This document shows positions 55,394 to 63,708 of a DNA stretch of 64,000 bases, piece by piece (within the stretch, counting starts at the first letter, position 1; every line of letters starts with the position of its first letter). The position numbers and the translations under genes were made by a program. Source of the stretch: an uncultured Paracoccaceae bacterium (lineage in GTDB: Bacteria > Pseudomonadota > Alphaproteobacteria > Rhodobacterales > Rhodobacteraceae); NCBI GenBank assembly GCA_947497985.1, contig CANMIX010000005.1, forward strand, positions 62,001-126,000. Reading direction: 5' to 3'. The notes beneath the pieces were generated by a model. It was not told the DNA's origin and searched no databases. It saw nothing but the letters and a program-made list of their open reading frames with translations.

Positions 55394-56832
55394 CAGAAGC
55401 TCTCCATCGTCGTCGGCTCATAAATAGCCGCAGGCAGATTGTAGCCCCACAGACGGAAGCGTTCCGAAAAGTTCGAGCGTACGCCAGTGGCTGTAAAATG
55501 GCCGATGATCTTATTGTCTGGTGTCAGGCCGACACGCTGATAGCGGAAGATTTCCTGCATTGAGATCACATCGCCTTCCATGCCGGTAATTTCGGTAATG
55601 GAGGTCATCCGCCGTGAACCATCCTGCAGACGCGAGGCTTGCACAATCACGTTCACCGCCGACGAAATCTGGCTGCGCACCGCTTTGATTGGCATTTCGA
55701 TCCCGGCCATTGCGATCATGTTTTCCAGACGAGAGACACCATCACGGGCCGAGTTGGCGTGGATCGTGGTCATTGATCCATCGTGGCCAGTGTTCATCGC
55801 CTGCAGCATGTCGATCACTTCCTCGCCGCGGGTTTCCCCCACGATGATCCGGTCAGGACGCATCCGAAGGGCGTTTTTCAGACAGTCGCGTGGGGAAACC
55901 TCGCCTTTGCCCTCGACGTTGGGCGGGCGGCTTTCCATTCGGCCCACGTGGGTCTGCTGGAGTTGAAGTTCCGCCGTATCCTCAATGGTCAGGATACGTT
56001 CGGCGTTGTCGATGAACGAGGACAGCGCGTTGAGCGTGGTGGTTTTACCGGAGCCGGTACCGCCCGACACGATGATGTTCAGACGGGTCGCAACGGCGGC
56101 CTGCAAATAGGCGGCCATCTCTTCGGTGAAAGCACCAAAATTCACCAGGTCATCAATGCCCAGCTTGTCCTTTTTGAATTTCCGGATCGACACCAGCGAG
56201 CCATCGACCGCAATCGGCGGCACCATGGCGTTGAAACGGGACCCATCCTGCAAACGGGCATCCACATAAGGGTTGGATTCATCGACCCGGCGCCCCACAG
56301 CCGATACGATCTTATCGATGATCCGCATCAGGTGGCGTTCGTCTTTAAAGGTGATGTCGCTCAATTCCAGCTTGCCGGCGCGTTCAACAAAGATCTGCTG
56401 AGGGCCGTTGACCAGAATATCGTTGACGGTGTCGTCCTGTAGCAAGGCTTCCAGGGGGCCGAGGCCGGTGACTTCGTCATAGAGTTCTTTGTTAAGGGTC
56501 TGGCGGTCTTCGCGGTTCAGGACAACGCCTTTTTCCGACAGGATCTCCGTCGCAATGGCGGAAATCTCGGTGCGCAATTCCTGCTCGCTTGCATGTTCCA
56601 GCGCGCTTAGGTTCAGGTTTTCCAACAGCTCGCGATGCAGCTCGACCTTGATCTGACCCAGCCGCTCCTTGCGCTTGCGTTCCTTATCCTGCGGAGCAGG
56701 CTTAGCGGCCTGTTTCTCTTGAGCAGGTTTGCGCATAGAAGCCGACTTGGGCGCAGCAGCAGGTGCTGCGGCAGCCTTAGGCGTGGCTTTGACCGGTTGG
56801 GCAGGAGCTTGTTTTTTATATCGCGAAAACAT
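55393..56832 (-). CDS. cpaF: Tad pilus assembly ATPase CpaF/TadA
   Basis: Secretion NTPase (479 aa) of the PilT/VirB11-like CpaF family that powers Flp pilus assembly. An Ala/Pro/Lys-rich N-terminus of about 60 residues is followed by the N-terminal domain, Walker [19 protein letters not shown], Asp box region [16 protein letters not shown], Walker [21 protein letters not shown] and the His box [19 protein letters not shown]. All are intact. It sits between tadZ (cpaE) and tadB. Confidence 0.95.
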   Translation of the reverse strand: MFSRYKKQAPAQPVKATPKAAAAPAAAPKSASMRKPAQEKQAAKPAPQDKERKRKERLGQIKVELHRELLENLNLSALEHASEQELRTEISAIATEILSEKGVVLNREDRQTLNKELYDEVTGLGPLEALLQDDTVNDILVNGPQQIFVERAGKLELSDITFKDERHLMRIIDKIVSAVGRRVDESNPYVDARLQDGSRFNAMVPPIAVDGSLVSIRKFKKDKLGIDDLVNFGAFTEEMAAYLQAAVATRLNIIVSGGTGSGKTTTLNALSSFIDNAERILTIEDTAELQLQQTHVGRMESRPPNVEGKGEVSPRDCLKNALRMRPDRIIVGETRGEEVIDMLQAMNTGHDGSMTTIHANSARDGVSRLENMIAMAGIEMPIKAVRSQISSAVNVIVQASRLQDGSRRMTSITEITGMEGDVISMQEIFRYQRVGLTPDNKIIGHFTATGVRSNFSERFRLWGYNLPAAIYEPTTMESF

Positions 56833-56851
56833 CTGTCACCTTAAACAATAA

Positions 56852-58084
56852 TCATGCGGCCGCGGCCTCGTTCCGGCCAAGCTCGTGCAGGGATTGGGCA
56901 AGCTTGCCGATTTCTTTGCGAAGCGGGTTCTTGGGGGTGGACAGCGCAAGTGGCTGACCGTGATCACAGGATTGCATGACCGTTTTTCCACCGTCTGGCA
57001 GTTGAATATCGATAGAGATATCCAGCGATTCCGACAGGCGTTTCACCCGGCTTTTCCCGCCAAGATCCGTAAACTTGGGCGCACGGTTCAACGCAAACCT
57101 CAGTTTTTCAAAGGGCAGGTCTTCGGCCTGAAGTAAACGCTTGATCCGAAGCGCATTTTGGGCGCTGCGCATATCAAGTTCAATCAGGGCAAAATAGAGG
57201 TGCGACATATTCAAGACGGTCTCGGACCATTGAACCAGCGACTTCGGCAGGTCGATGACGACAAAATCAAAGTGTTTGCGCGCGATATCGATCAACTGCT
57301 TGATGTCCTCAGGCGCCATGAATTCAAGCGGCAACATCTCGGTCGGCGCGGTGAAGACTTGTAATTTGTCCTCATAGTTCACCAGCGCTTGACCAAAGGA
57401 ATCGTCGTCCAACGTCTCCATATCGCTAAGAAGTTCGGCGACAATCTCGCGCCGGGGCAGGTCCAAATAGGTGGCAACCGAACCGAATTGAAGATCGAGA
57501 TCGAGAAGGCAAACTGACGGTGTGTCCGTTTCGCAGCGTTCCGCGATTTCCCACGCGAGGTTCACGGCCAAAGTCGTGGCGCCAACACCACCGGCGAGCC
57601 CGTGACAGGCAATGACCGCGCCTTCGCGCTGGTTCTCGGCCTGCAATGTTGGACCGTCTACGGCGATCGGCGCGGCCGGCTGGCTACGCAGCCGTTCGAT
57701 TGCGGATTGCAATTCGTCTTCGGGCAAAGGGTAGGGGATGAATTCATCGGCCCCTTTGCGCAACAAAGTGTGCAGCGCGGTTGGGGTGACGTCCTCGGCG
57801 ATCAGGATTACCTTGATGTCTTTTGCTTTTGCGGCTTCGATGATGACGCCCATCCGGTCCAGCTCATCTTCGTCGTCGCCATCCATCGCCAGGGCCACAA
57901 ACTCTAACGAATGTGCATCTTCTTGAGCAAAAAAGGGCATGGCTTCGTCAAAGGTCAAGTCGCCCCAGGCTTCGCCCAGAGCGGTCTCCATATCTTCGAT
58001 CAGCAGGTCAAAGTTCTGCACATCCCGGCTGATGGTACAGGCGGTGATCGAACTTGTCTCTGGTTGCGGCAGTCCACTGCTCAT
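56852..58084 (-). CDS. cpaE: Pilus localisation ATPase CpaE/TadZ
   Basis: Two-domain protein (410 aa). An atypical receiver-like N-terminal domain (about 25-140: DNLLIEDME-like LLIEDMETALGEAW, IKVILIAEDVTPTALHTLL) is followed by a MinD/ParA-type ATPase with the deviant Walker A CHGLAGGVGATTLAVNLA and switch regions LLDLDLQFGSVATYLDL and VVIDLPKSLVQW. TadZ proteins localise the pilus machine to the pole in related systems. The gene starts a probable transcription unit after the OmpA-gene terminator. It has a normal length for CpaE. Confidence 0.9.
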   Translation of the reverse strand: MSSGLPQPETSSITACTISRDVQNFDLLIEDMETALGEAWGDLTFDEAMPFFAQEDAHSLEFVALAMDGDDEDELDRMGVIIEAAKAKDIKVILIAEDVTPTALHTLLRKGADEFIPYPLPEDELQSAIERLRSQPAAPIAVDGPTLQAENQREGAVIACHGLAGGVGATTLAVNLAWEIAERCETDTPSVCLLDLDLQFGSVATYLDLPRREIVAELLSDMETLDDDSFGQALVNYEDKLQVFTAPTEMLPLEFMAPEDIKQLIDIARKHFDFVVIDLPKSLVQWSETVLNMSHLYFALIELDMRSAQNALRIKRLLQAEDLPFEKLRFALNRAPKFTDLGGKSRVKRLSESLDISIDIQLPDGGKTVMQSCDHGQPLALSTPKNPLRKEIGKLAQSLHELGRNEAAAA

Positions 58085-58256
58085 TGCCTTTGGTCCTCTT
58101 TCACGGGAGTGCCTGGCTTATGCTGCAGACTTGGCTGGTCCGGTTCATCCGAACGCAGTTCACCCCATGGAGTAAGGATCATGGAAAATATGGGCGAGAT
58201 TTGGGCTAAAAAGCCCCATTTGTGAGGAATTGTTTAAGAATTGAGTGAAACGAAAA

Positions 58257-58280
58257 AAAGCACCCCGCAGGGTGCCTTTT
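58257..58280 (-). terminator. Rho-independent terminator of the OmpA-like gene
   Basis: On the minus strand GGCACCC-TGCG-GGGTGC with a following run of seven T, 24 bp after the OmpA-like gene. It separates cpaBC/OmpA from cpaE and the rest. Confidence 0.85.
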
Positions 58281-58303
58281 ATGTTGGACGTTAGAAAGCG
58301 CTT

Positions 58304-58927
58304 CTATTCGAGCGACGAATTGCTGGACGCTTCTGTCAACGTTGATGTGGCAACAGCACTTTCGACATAGTCGCGATAAATGATCTGAGCATATCTCCCG
58401 TCCAGCTCCTGATGCCTTTTCAGGAAACCAGTTACCTCTGTCACGGTTCTGCGATTTCGACGATCACGGTCCTGTGTGTCGATGGCTGGGCGTGTTTCGC
58501 CAAAAGAAACAACGGCTTCCAACCTGCGGCGACTGATGCCTTTGGAGACCAGGTAACGGACCGTTGCGTTGGCTCGGCGTTGGCCAAGAGCGCGGTTGTA
58601 GCTGTTAGAGCCCACCGCATCCGTGTGGCCGTATACCGTAAAGCGTACTTCTGGGAACTGTTTGATCCAGTCGGCCTGACGATCAAGGACAGTGCGCGCG
58701 GCCCCATCCAGACGAGCGCTGTTGAACTCGAAATTGATCGTCGTTGGGATCTCTCGCGCAAAGCGTTTGCCCAATTCGATCACATAATCGCGTTCGCCAC
58801 GCTGAACGGCGGAGTTGTTTTCAAAAGCAGCTCCAAAAGTGTTGCGGGACTTGTAGTTAGTGCCAACTTCTTGGGCGCAAGCCGTTACGCTAATCAGGAG
58901 AGGGATGAGGGCCAGTTTTTTGAACAT
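58304..58927 (-). CDS. OmpA-like lipoprotein within the Tad cluster
   Basis: Predicted outer-membrane lipoprotein (207 aa): MFKKLALIPLLISVTAC with lipobox, a tether, and a C-terminal OmpA/peptidoglycan-binding domain (FEFNSARLDGAARTVLDRQA, VYGHTDAVGSNSYNRALGQRRANAT, FGETRPA). It follows the secretin gene after 16 bp and may anchor the CpaC secretin to the cell wall, comparable with the CpaD lipoprotein position in other Tad loci (inference from order). Start: ATG 58927 with GAGGACTGCACAT upstream. Confidence 0.85.
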   Translation of the reverse strand: MFKKLALIPLLISVTACAQEVGTNYKSRNTFGAAFENNSAVQRGERDYVIELGKRFAREIPTTINFEFNSARLDGAARTVLDRQADWIKQFPEVRFTVYGHTDAVGSNSYNRALGQRRANATVRYLVSKGISRRRLEAVVSFGETRPAIDTQDRDRRNRRTVTEVTGFLKRHQELDGRYAQIIYRDYVESAVATSTLTEASSNSSLE

Positions 58928-58943
58928 ATGTGCAGTCCTCATA

Positions 58944-60344
58944 TCAATCCAAGACATAGCCATAAGAGCCGGTGAAATCCTGGCTGGCCACTTCTCCGGC
59001 CGCGCCTGTTTGGCCGCGTGTGACTTTGCCCAGCAAGAACAGGTCCGATTCGCTTGGAGGTGCAATCCGATCGGTTGGAAGCGTCAGGGCATCACCACGC
59101 GTTGGTGTGACCAAATGCGCACTGACGATGATCACAAGCTCAGTTTGTTCGCGTTGAAAACTGGTGCTTCGGAACAAGGTGCCAAGGATTGGAATATCGC
59201 CGAGCCACGGGATCTGTTCGATGTTGTCTGCAAAGTCATCTTGCACCAAACCTGCGACCGCGAAACTCTCGCCATCGCGCAATTCAACCGTGGTGCTGGT
59301 TTCACGTTTGGAAAAGCCAAATGCAGTCAGACCGTTCACGGTTGTTGTGTTTGCAGGATCGATCTCCGAGACGGCGGCCTTCAGTTCCAAGTTGATCAGG
59401 TCGCCGTCGACAACCCGCGGAATGAAGTCCATCTCGATGCCAAACGGTACAAGCTCGACCCCAATTGAACCGTCTTCGTCAACAACCGGAATTGGAACTT
59501 CCCCACCGGCAAGGAAGCGCGCTTCTTGCCCCGATAGGGCAGTCAGGTTGGGTTCCGCCAGCGTGCGTACAACGCCTTTTGTCTCCAAAGCCTCCAGCAA
59601 AACAGCGAGTTGTGCGGAGCCGATACCAAACCCAAATGAGAACGCACCGGCGCTGCCGTTTGATAGCGTGACCCCATCACCGTCCAGAACACTTTGGAAA
59701 TTGTCTCCGACAATATATGTCCCTGTTCCCAGGTTTCCGTTCGCGTCTACGCCAATCAAAGATGAGTTCAGCTGCTTGGACACGGCACGTTGCATTTCCG
59801 CGAAACGAACCTGCAGCATCACCTGTTGGACACCGCCGACGGACATCAGATTGGAGACGCGTTCCGGAGCATAACGTTCAGCAAGGTCCAAAGCGCGTTG
59901 CAGTTTGGCGGCGCTGGAGACCGTGCCAGACAGCACCACGCCATCATTGGCCGTGCGGACTTCAATCTTTTCGCCGGGAAGGATCTGACGCAGACGTTCT
60001 TTGAATTCACTTACGTCTGCTGCGACCCGAACGTCCACATTGGTGATCAATTGACCAGATGCGTCCAACAGGGTTAGCGTCGTCAGCCCCGGGGTTTTAC
60101 CCAGAACATAGATCGAGCGATCTGACAGCGAAGAAATATCCGCGATGCTTGGGTTTGCGATGGTAATCTCTGCAAACGGGTTATCGCTTTCGACAACCAC
60201 CGCCCGGTTCATCGGAACGTCTAGCGTGGTTGTCACACCTTGGCGTACGACACGCACGCCATTTGCCGAAGCGCTATGCGCCAGCGGCAAGCAAAAGAAA
60301 GCAACCCCAGCCAGGGCCGCTGCAATACTACGTCTAAATGACAT
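58944..60344 (-). CDS. cpaC: Tad pilus secretin CpaC/RcpA
   Basis: Outer-membrane secretin (466 aa). It has a signal peptide (MSFRRSIAAALAGVAFFCLPLAHSASA split at Ala), an N-terminal pilus-assembly domain (VVVESDNPFAEITIANPSIAD), a BON-like domain (EKIEVRTANDGVVLSGTV) and the secretin domain with LRTLAEPNLTALSGQEARFLAGGEVPIPV and the VPWLGDIPILGTLF-type IPWLGDIPILGTLFRS. The length fits CpaC. The start at 60344 has AGGCAGGTCAC upstream; an ATG 32 codons earlier lies in non-conserved DNA. It heads its own unit: a terminator for cpaB lies in the 316-bp gap before it. Confidence 0.93.
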   Translation of the reverse strand: MSFRRSIAAALAGVAFFCLPLAHSASANGVRVVRQGVTTTLDVPMNRAVVVESDNPFAEITIANPSIADISSLSDRSIYVLGKTPGLTTLTLLDASGQLITNVDVRVAADVSEFKERLRQILPGEKIEVRTANDGVVLSGTVSSAAKLQRALDLAERYAPERVSNLMSVGGVQQVMLQVRFAEMQRAVSKQLNSSLIGVDANGNLGTGTYIVGDNFQSVLDGDGVTLSNGSAGAFSFGFGIGSAQLAVLLEALETKGVVRTLAEPNLTALSGQEARFLAGGEVPIPVVDEDGSIGVELVPFGIEMDFIPRVVDGDLINLELKAAVSEIDPANTTTVNGLTAFGFSKRETSTTVELRDGESFAVAGLVQDDFADNIEQIPWLGDIPILGTLFRSTSFQREQTELVIIVSAHLVTPTRGDALTLPTDRIAPPSESDLFLLGKVTRGQTGAAGEVASQDFTGSYGYVLD

Positions 60345-60660
60345 GTGACCTGCCTTTCCGATCACGCCTCTATGGTTCGGGTCTTTTTGCCCGTCTTTCA
60401 CAACAGTCTGCGCGAAAGGCGTTTTTAATGCAAGAATCATTGTGTGCAGTTATTTGTGTGTTGAGCCAGAGCAACAGCAATGAGAATCGAGCCAAAGATC
60501 GTGGTTTATGTTTTTTGGTTAATTTGTTGAAATAAAAGAAGTTTAGGGTGATTTATTGATGGTGGAATCATCTAAAAACACCCGCGGAATTTTAACGCAG
60601 AAAAGCCGCCCGGAACTTGGGCGACTTTGGCTTTGGTCTTCATTTTCGCGTGTTTTCGCA
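60345..60660. other. Intergenic region between cpaB and cpaC
   Basis: 316 bp containing the cpaB terminator (60601-60628) and an AT-rich stretch (about 60480-60580) that probably holds the cpaC promoter. No coding region was recognised. The gap shows that cpaB and cpaC are not tightly coupled here. Confidence 0.6.
60601..60628 (-). terminator. Rho-independent terminator of cpaB
   Basis: On the minus strand AAAGTCGCCC pairs with GGGCGGCTTT (one G-U) around a 7-nt loop, ending in a short T-run, 33-60 bp after the cpaB stop. Confidence 0.75.
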
Positions 60661-61518
60661 TCAGTTGGTGCAGGGGATCGGGATCTCGACAACCTCGGCT
60701 CCGCGCCTGTTGCGGATCGTGCAGACCTTCTCTTCTGTCACGGCAATTGGGGCTTCGTATTCAGCGACCCCCAACAGTTTCCGCTGGTCGACTTCGACAA
60801 CCGATGCGATCGTGTCATCTTCGGCACCAACAAGCGCAAGGGATAGGCGACCAGACGATTGAGCCTGCGCAAGCGCCGCAACTTGTACCGGTTTTACAGC
60901 CACTGTTACTGTTCGTGCAATGAGCGCGCCGTCGACATCACCGGCCGTTTGATCGACTGCAATCAGTTCAATATTGGATTGGATCAGGCGCGTGACTTCG
61001 CCTTGACGGTTACCTTGGGAATTCACCATATTGCCGGTCCAATATACTTCGACGCGGTCACCCGGACGAAGGAAGCCAGACACACCAGAGGTAACATCCA
61101 CCTTGATGGCAAAGGCACGCATGCCCCGTTCCAAACGCGAGGTCAGCCCGGCCTCTTCACCAGGTTTTGTAACTTTGACAGCGAGAATTGGCTCCCCGAC
61201 TTCCATCTGACGCAGCACGACACGTTTGTCCTCTGGTCTGTCAGGCGGAAAAATGTCTTCAGCGGTCCGGAACACGCCCTCTGGCAGACTTTCTTCTGGC
61301 CAGCGCACAGCTTTGACAGCATCAGGGAGCAGTCGTTCGCCATATTTTAAAGGTTGGGCCGCAACAAAAACATCAACTGTTTTGACGATTTGCGCCTGCG
61401 TTGCACGTTCATGCGCAAGCGCGTTTTGATAGGCCGCAATACGATTTTTGACCATCATAACTGCACCGCCGGCTAGGGCGATACCAACGACAAGAACTAT
61501 TCCAAACACGGCCCGCAT
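60661..61518 (-). CDS. cpaB: Flp pilus assembly protein CpaB/RcpC
   Basis: Periplasmic protein with an N-terminal membrane anchor (285 aa): MRAVFGIVLVVGIALAGGAVMMV, then a SAF/beta-clip domain (VFVAAQPLKYGERLLPDAVKAVRWP), the conserved RGMRAFAIKVDVTSGVSGFLRPGDRVEVYWTG segment and a C-terminal RcpC/CpaB domain (TVTVAVKPVQVAALAQAQSSGRLSLAL). It follows the two pilin genes and is terminated before cpaC. CpaB is thought to work with the secretin, possibly binding peptidoglycan via its SAF domains. Confidence 0.92.
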   Translation of the reverse strand: MRAVFGIVLVVGIALAGGAVMMVKNRIAAYQNALAHERATQAQIVKTVDVFVAAQPLKYGERLLPDAVKAVRWPEESLPEGVFRTAEDIFPPDRPEDKRVVLRQMEVGEPILAVKVTKPGEEAGLTSRLERGMRAFAIKVDVTSGVSGFLRPGDRVEVYWTGNMVNSQGNRQGEVTRLIQSNIELIAVDQTAGDVDGALIARTVTVAVKPVQVAALAQAQSSGRLSLALVGAEDDTIASVVEVDQRKLLGVAEYEAPIAVTEEKVCTIRNRRGAEVVEIPIPCTN

Positions 61519-61651
61519 CAGGTGCTCCTTGGGTTAGGGTCACTGAAAAACAGCAACAAGGTCAAAACAGATAAGGCAGAGTTTTGGTCCGCCAAGTCAT
61601 AGTAACAACAAGATGTCTGGAAATACTTCATCTCCACAAAAGGAGCTGGGC

Positions 61652-61858
61652 TTATTCGATCGCAGAATTGCGTGCGCCAAGATTGGTCCCAGTTGAGTTC
61701 ATGTATTCAGACACCGCCGTAAGCACGCCAGTCGCGGCGTTCTGCAGCGGCACTGTCAATAAAATCACTGCGGCCAAAATAACGGCAGTGAGCACAACCC
61801 AATCCACCGTTACCGCGCCGTATTCGCTATTGCGAAATCTAAAAATCATGTTTTTCAT
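61652..61858 (-). CDS. Flp-type IVb pilin, second copy
   Basis: 68-aa prepilin with a 14-residue leader ending in Gly14 and the hydrophobic mature start AVTVDWVVLTAVILAA. The canonical Flp motif has Glu at +5 and Tyr at +6 after the cleavage Gly; here these are Asp and Trp. The C-terminus SEYMNSTGTNLGARNSAIE shares the TGTNLG element with the other pilin. It sits 126 bp after the first pilin gene with two hairpins in between, and 133 bp before cpaB. Probably a minor or alternative pilin. Confidence 0.88.
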   Translation of the reverse strand: MKNMIFRFRNSEYGAVTVDWVVLTAVILAAVILLTVPLQNAATGVLTAVSEYMNSTGTNLGARNSAIE

Positions 61859-61888
61859 GTCTTCCCCTCACGCTTACGATGGGAAGGC

Positions 61889-61965
61889 GGCCGCGTCGTT
61901 CTGCTATATGAGCGAAATCTCTGACGCGGCCACCGTTTTCAAACGACCAAGGTTCTGAGAACCTT
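61889..61965 (-). promoter_or_regulatory. Two hairpins between the pilin genes
   Basis: GGCCGCGTC (61889-61897) with GACGCGGCC (61923-61931), and AAGGTTC-TGA-GAACCTT (61949-61965). Neither has a U-tract. They could act as partial terminators or 3'-stabilisers that raise the first pilin over the downstream genes. Confidence 0.55.
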
Positions 61966-61984
61966 GTGAAACTTCATCCGAGGA

Positions 61985-62212
61985 TTAAGGTGTTGTGGTC
62001 GCTGCGGCGGCAGGGATCGCACCAGCGGTACCCAGGTTTGTACCTGTGGTGGTCAAATAGTCACCGGTGTTGCCAACCAGAGTTGAGGTCGAACCGGAGA
62101 TGCCGGTGTAAACAACGCCTGCCAGAGCAGCAACAGCGGCGGTCAGAACAACCCAGTCAACAGTCACAGCACCGGATTCGTCTTTGCGGAAGTTTTTGAA
62201 GAATTTGATCAT
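61985..62212 (-). CDS. Flp-type IVb pilin, first copy (probable major pilin)
   Basis: 75-aa prepilin with leader MIKFFKNFRKDESG (Gly14 cleavage site) and mature start AVTVDWVVLTAAVAAL, with the same Asp+5/Trp+6 pair as the second copy. The C-terminal half is Gly/Thr/Ser/Ala-rich (TGISGSTSTLVGNTGDYL, ending AAAATTTP), typical of Flp. TTTGGAGGGACTTACC gives a very strong ribosome site, as expected for a highly made pilin. It is the first gene of the minus-strand Tad cluster. Confidence 0.9.
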   Translation of the reverse strand: MIKFFKNFRKDESGAVTVDWVVLTAAVAALAGVVYTGISGSTSTLVGNTGDYLTTTGTNLGTAGAIPAAAATTTP

Positions 62213-62575
62213 GGTAAGTCCCTCCAAAGGATCTCATTAAGGTGTAACACGACCGCTCCGAAGCGTGCTGGGGGTTTGCTCTCTCACCAGCGTGTCCCCT
62301 GTCCGTCGCGGTATGGGCATATATAGCCAGCGGAGAATGGCAGGATTTGGGCCAGAACCCGGAAGGACATGCCCAATTTTAACTTTTCAGCAGGAAATTG
62401 ATTAAGTCACTGAAAGTAAATGGAATAAAAAGTAACCAAATATTGAGTGACGTGGCTCAGATGCGGCAGTCGCAAGCAAATATGGCGGAAATGCCCGATT
62501 TCACCGGGTTTAACTGGCACTTTGCGCGGGATTGGTAAAAAATTTACTAAAATCAACGGCAATCCGAGCGAGCTT
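62213..62575. other. Intergenic region: divergent pilin and lytic transglycosylase promoters
   Basis: 363 bp between divergent genes, AT-rich at 62380-62450. On the minus strand a TATATA at about 62319-62325 could be a pilin -10 element with about a 100-nt leader; no good -35 was found. No CtrA motif (TTAA-N7-TTAA) was seen. The frame of the transglycosylase is open upstream to 62447, but that part is not protein-like. Confidence 0.45.
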
Positions 62576-63430
62576 ATGTTTCTTTTACGGTGTTTGGCCC
62601 TTGGGGGTTTGCTTGCATCTCCCCTTTGGGCGCAAGAGGACGCGGCGTCAGGTGTAAATGTGGGCTCAGCAGAGGGTGCCGAGTCGCAACCTATCCGCAA
62701 AACCCCAACGCCTTTTCCTGAATTTCAGTCCAAGTCTGTGAAACCGCCCAGGCCCGGGGCACAAAAACGGATCACGATACAGATCGAACCGACGGCGCCT
62801 GCGCCGCCCCCTGTGTCAGGTGCGGTTCAGTCCGGTGAGCCTGCTCGGACGCGTTTTGGGGATTTCTGGCAAGCCATTTCACCCAAGTTGGAAGATAGCG
62901 GTCCCGGCCGACTGGGCCTTGCGCTGTCTCAGGTCAGCAAACAGCCCGGCCTCGCTGCGCCGCGATTGCAAAGTTTGCAGGATATTGCCGCCGCGCACGG
63001 CGTGCCGATCCTGCTGGAGACCGTCAATACGCGCGTCTCGCCGGCGCTGGCCCTGGCAGTGATTTCTGTAGAAAGCGCAGGGCGCGCCGATGTGACAAGC
63101 GCGGCCGGTGCCCAAGGTTTGATGCAACTCACCCCGGACACGGCGGATCGTTTTGGGGTCACAGACCCGTTCGATGCAGCCCAGAATATTGCTGGGGGTG
63201 TGAAGTATCTGGATTGGCTGATGGAGCGGTTTGATGGCGACCCGATTCTGGTCCTTGCGGGTTACAACGCCGGGGCAGGGGCTGTGCGTGACCATGAGGG
63301 CGTGCCGCCCTTTGCGGAGACCCGTGACTACGTGCCCAAAGTGCTAGCCGCGTTCCAGGTGGCGCGAGGCCTATGCAAGACACCACCCGAATTGCTGTCA
63401 GATGGCTGCGTGTTCCATGTTTTGAAGTGA
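62576..63430 (+). CDS. Lytic transglycosylase (Slt-type)
   Basis: Exported peptidoglycan-cleaving enzyme (284 aa). Signal peptide MFLLRCLALGGLLASPLWAQ, a Pro/Ala-rich linker to about residue 90, and a C-terminal SLT domain with catalytic Glu166 in ALAVISVESAGRADVTS, then AAGAQGLMQLTPDTADRFGV, AGGVKYLDWLMERF and LVLAGYNAGAGAV. All family-1 motifs are intact. The position next to the pilus cluster suggests local wall opening for pilus assembly, although such enzymes are also stand-alone. ATG 62576 gives the signal peptide. Confidence 0.9.
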   Translation: MFLLRCLALGGLLASPLWAQEDAASGVNVGSAEGAESQPIRKTPTPFPEFQSKSVKPPRPGAQKRITIQIEPTAPAPPPVSGAVQSGEPARTRFGDFWQAISPKLEDSGPGRLGLALSQVSKQPGLAAPRLQSLQDIAAAHGVPILLETVNTRVSPALALAVISVESAGRADVTSAAGAQGLMQLTPDTADRFGVTDPFDAAQNIAGGVKYLDWLMERFDGDPILVLAGYNAGAGAVRDHEGVPPFAETRDYVPKVLAAFQVARGLCKTPPELLSDGCVFHVLK

Positions 63431-63708
63431 CACAACTGGCGTTGAAGCGCCGCTTCTAAAGCGTCATCAATAACAGCGGACAACTAGGTGTAGGACATGT
63501 CGTCCAGCCCGGGGTGAGTGTCAGGGACGCCCGTAACGAGGTATCACGCAGCGACGAACAGTCACGAGCCGCGCCATCCGAAAGGTGCAGTGCGGATGCA
63601 CAGCCATAAAGTGCCAGAAACCGACATTGGCGTCGTCGCAATTCCGATAGCGCATGTATTCGCTGGTGAGCATCCTTGTAAGGTCGCAACTTTGGGAGCA
63701 TGCATCAG
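63431..63708. other. Gap without recognised gene
   Basis: 278 bp between the transglycosylase and the truncated oxygenase gene. Both strands have short open frames, but none has a convincing ribosome site or protein-like composition. No clear terminator hairpin was recognised. It presumably holds the promoter of the next gene. Confidence 0.45.

Noticed and set aside
62513-62526. TGGCACTTTGCGC as a sigma-54 promoter before the lytic transglycosylase
   Set aside because: The -24 element matches but the spacing to a -12 TTGC element is too short.
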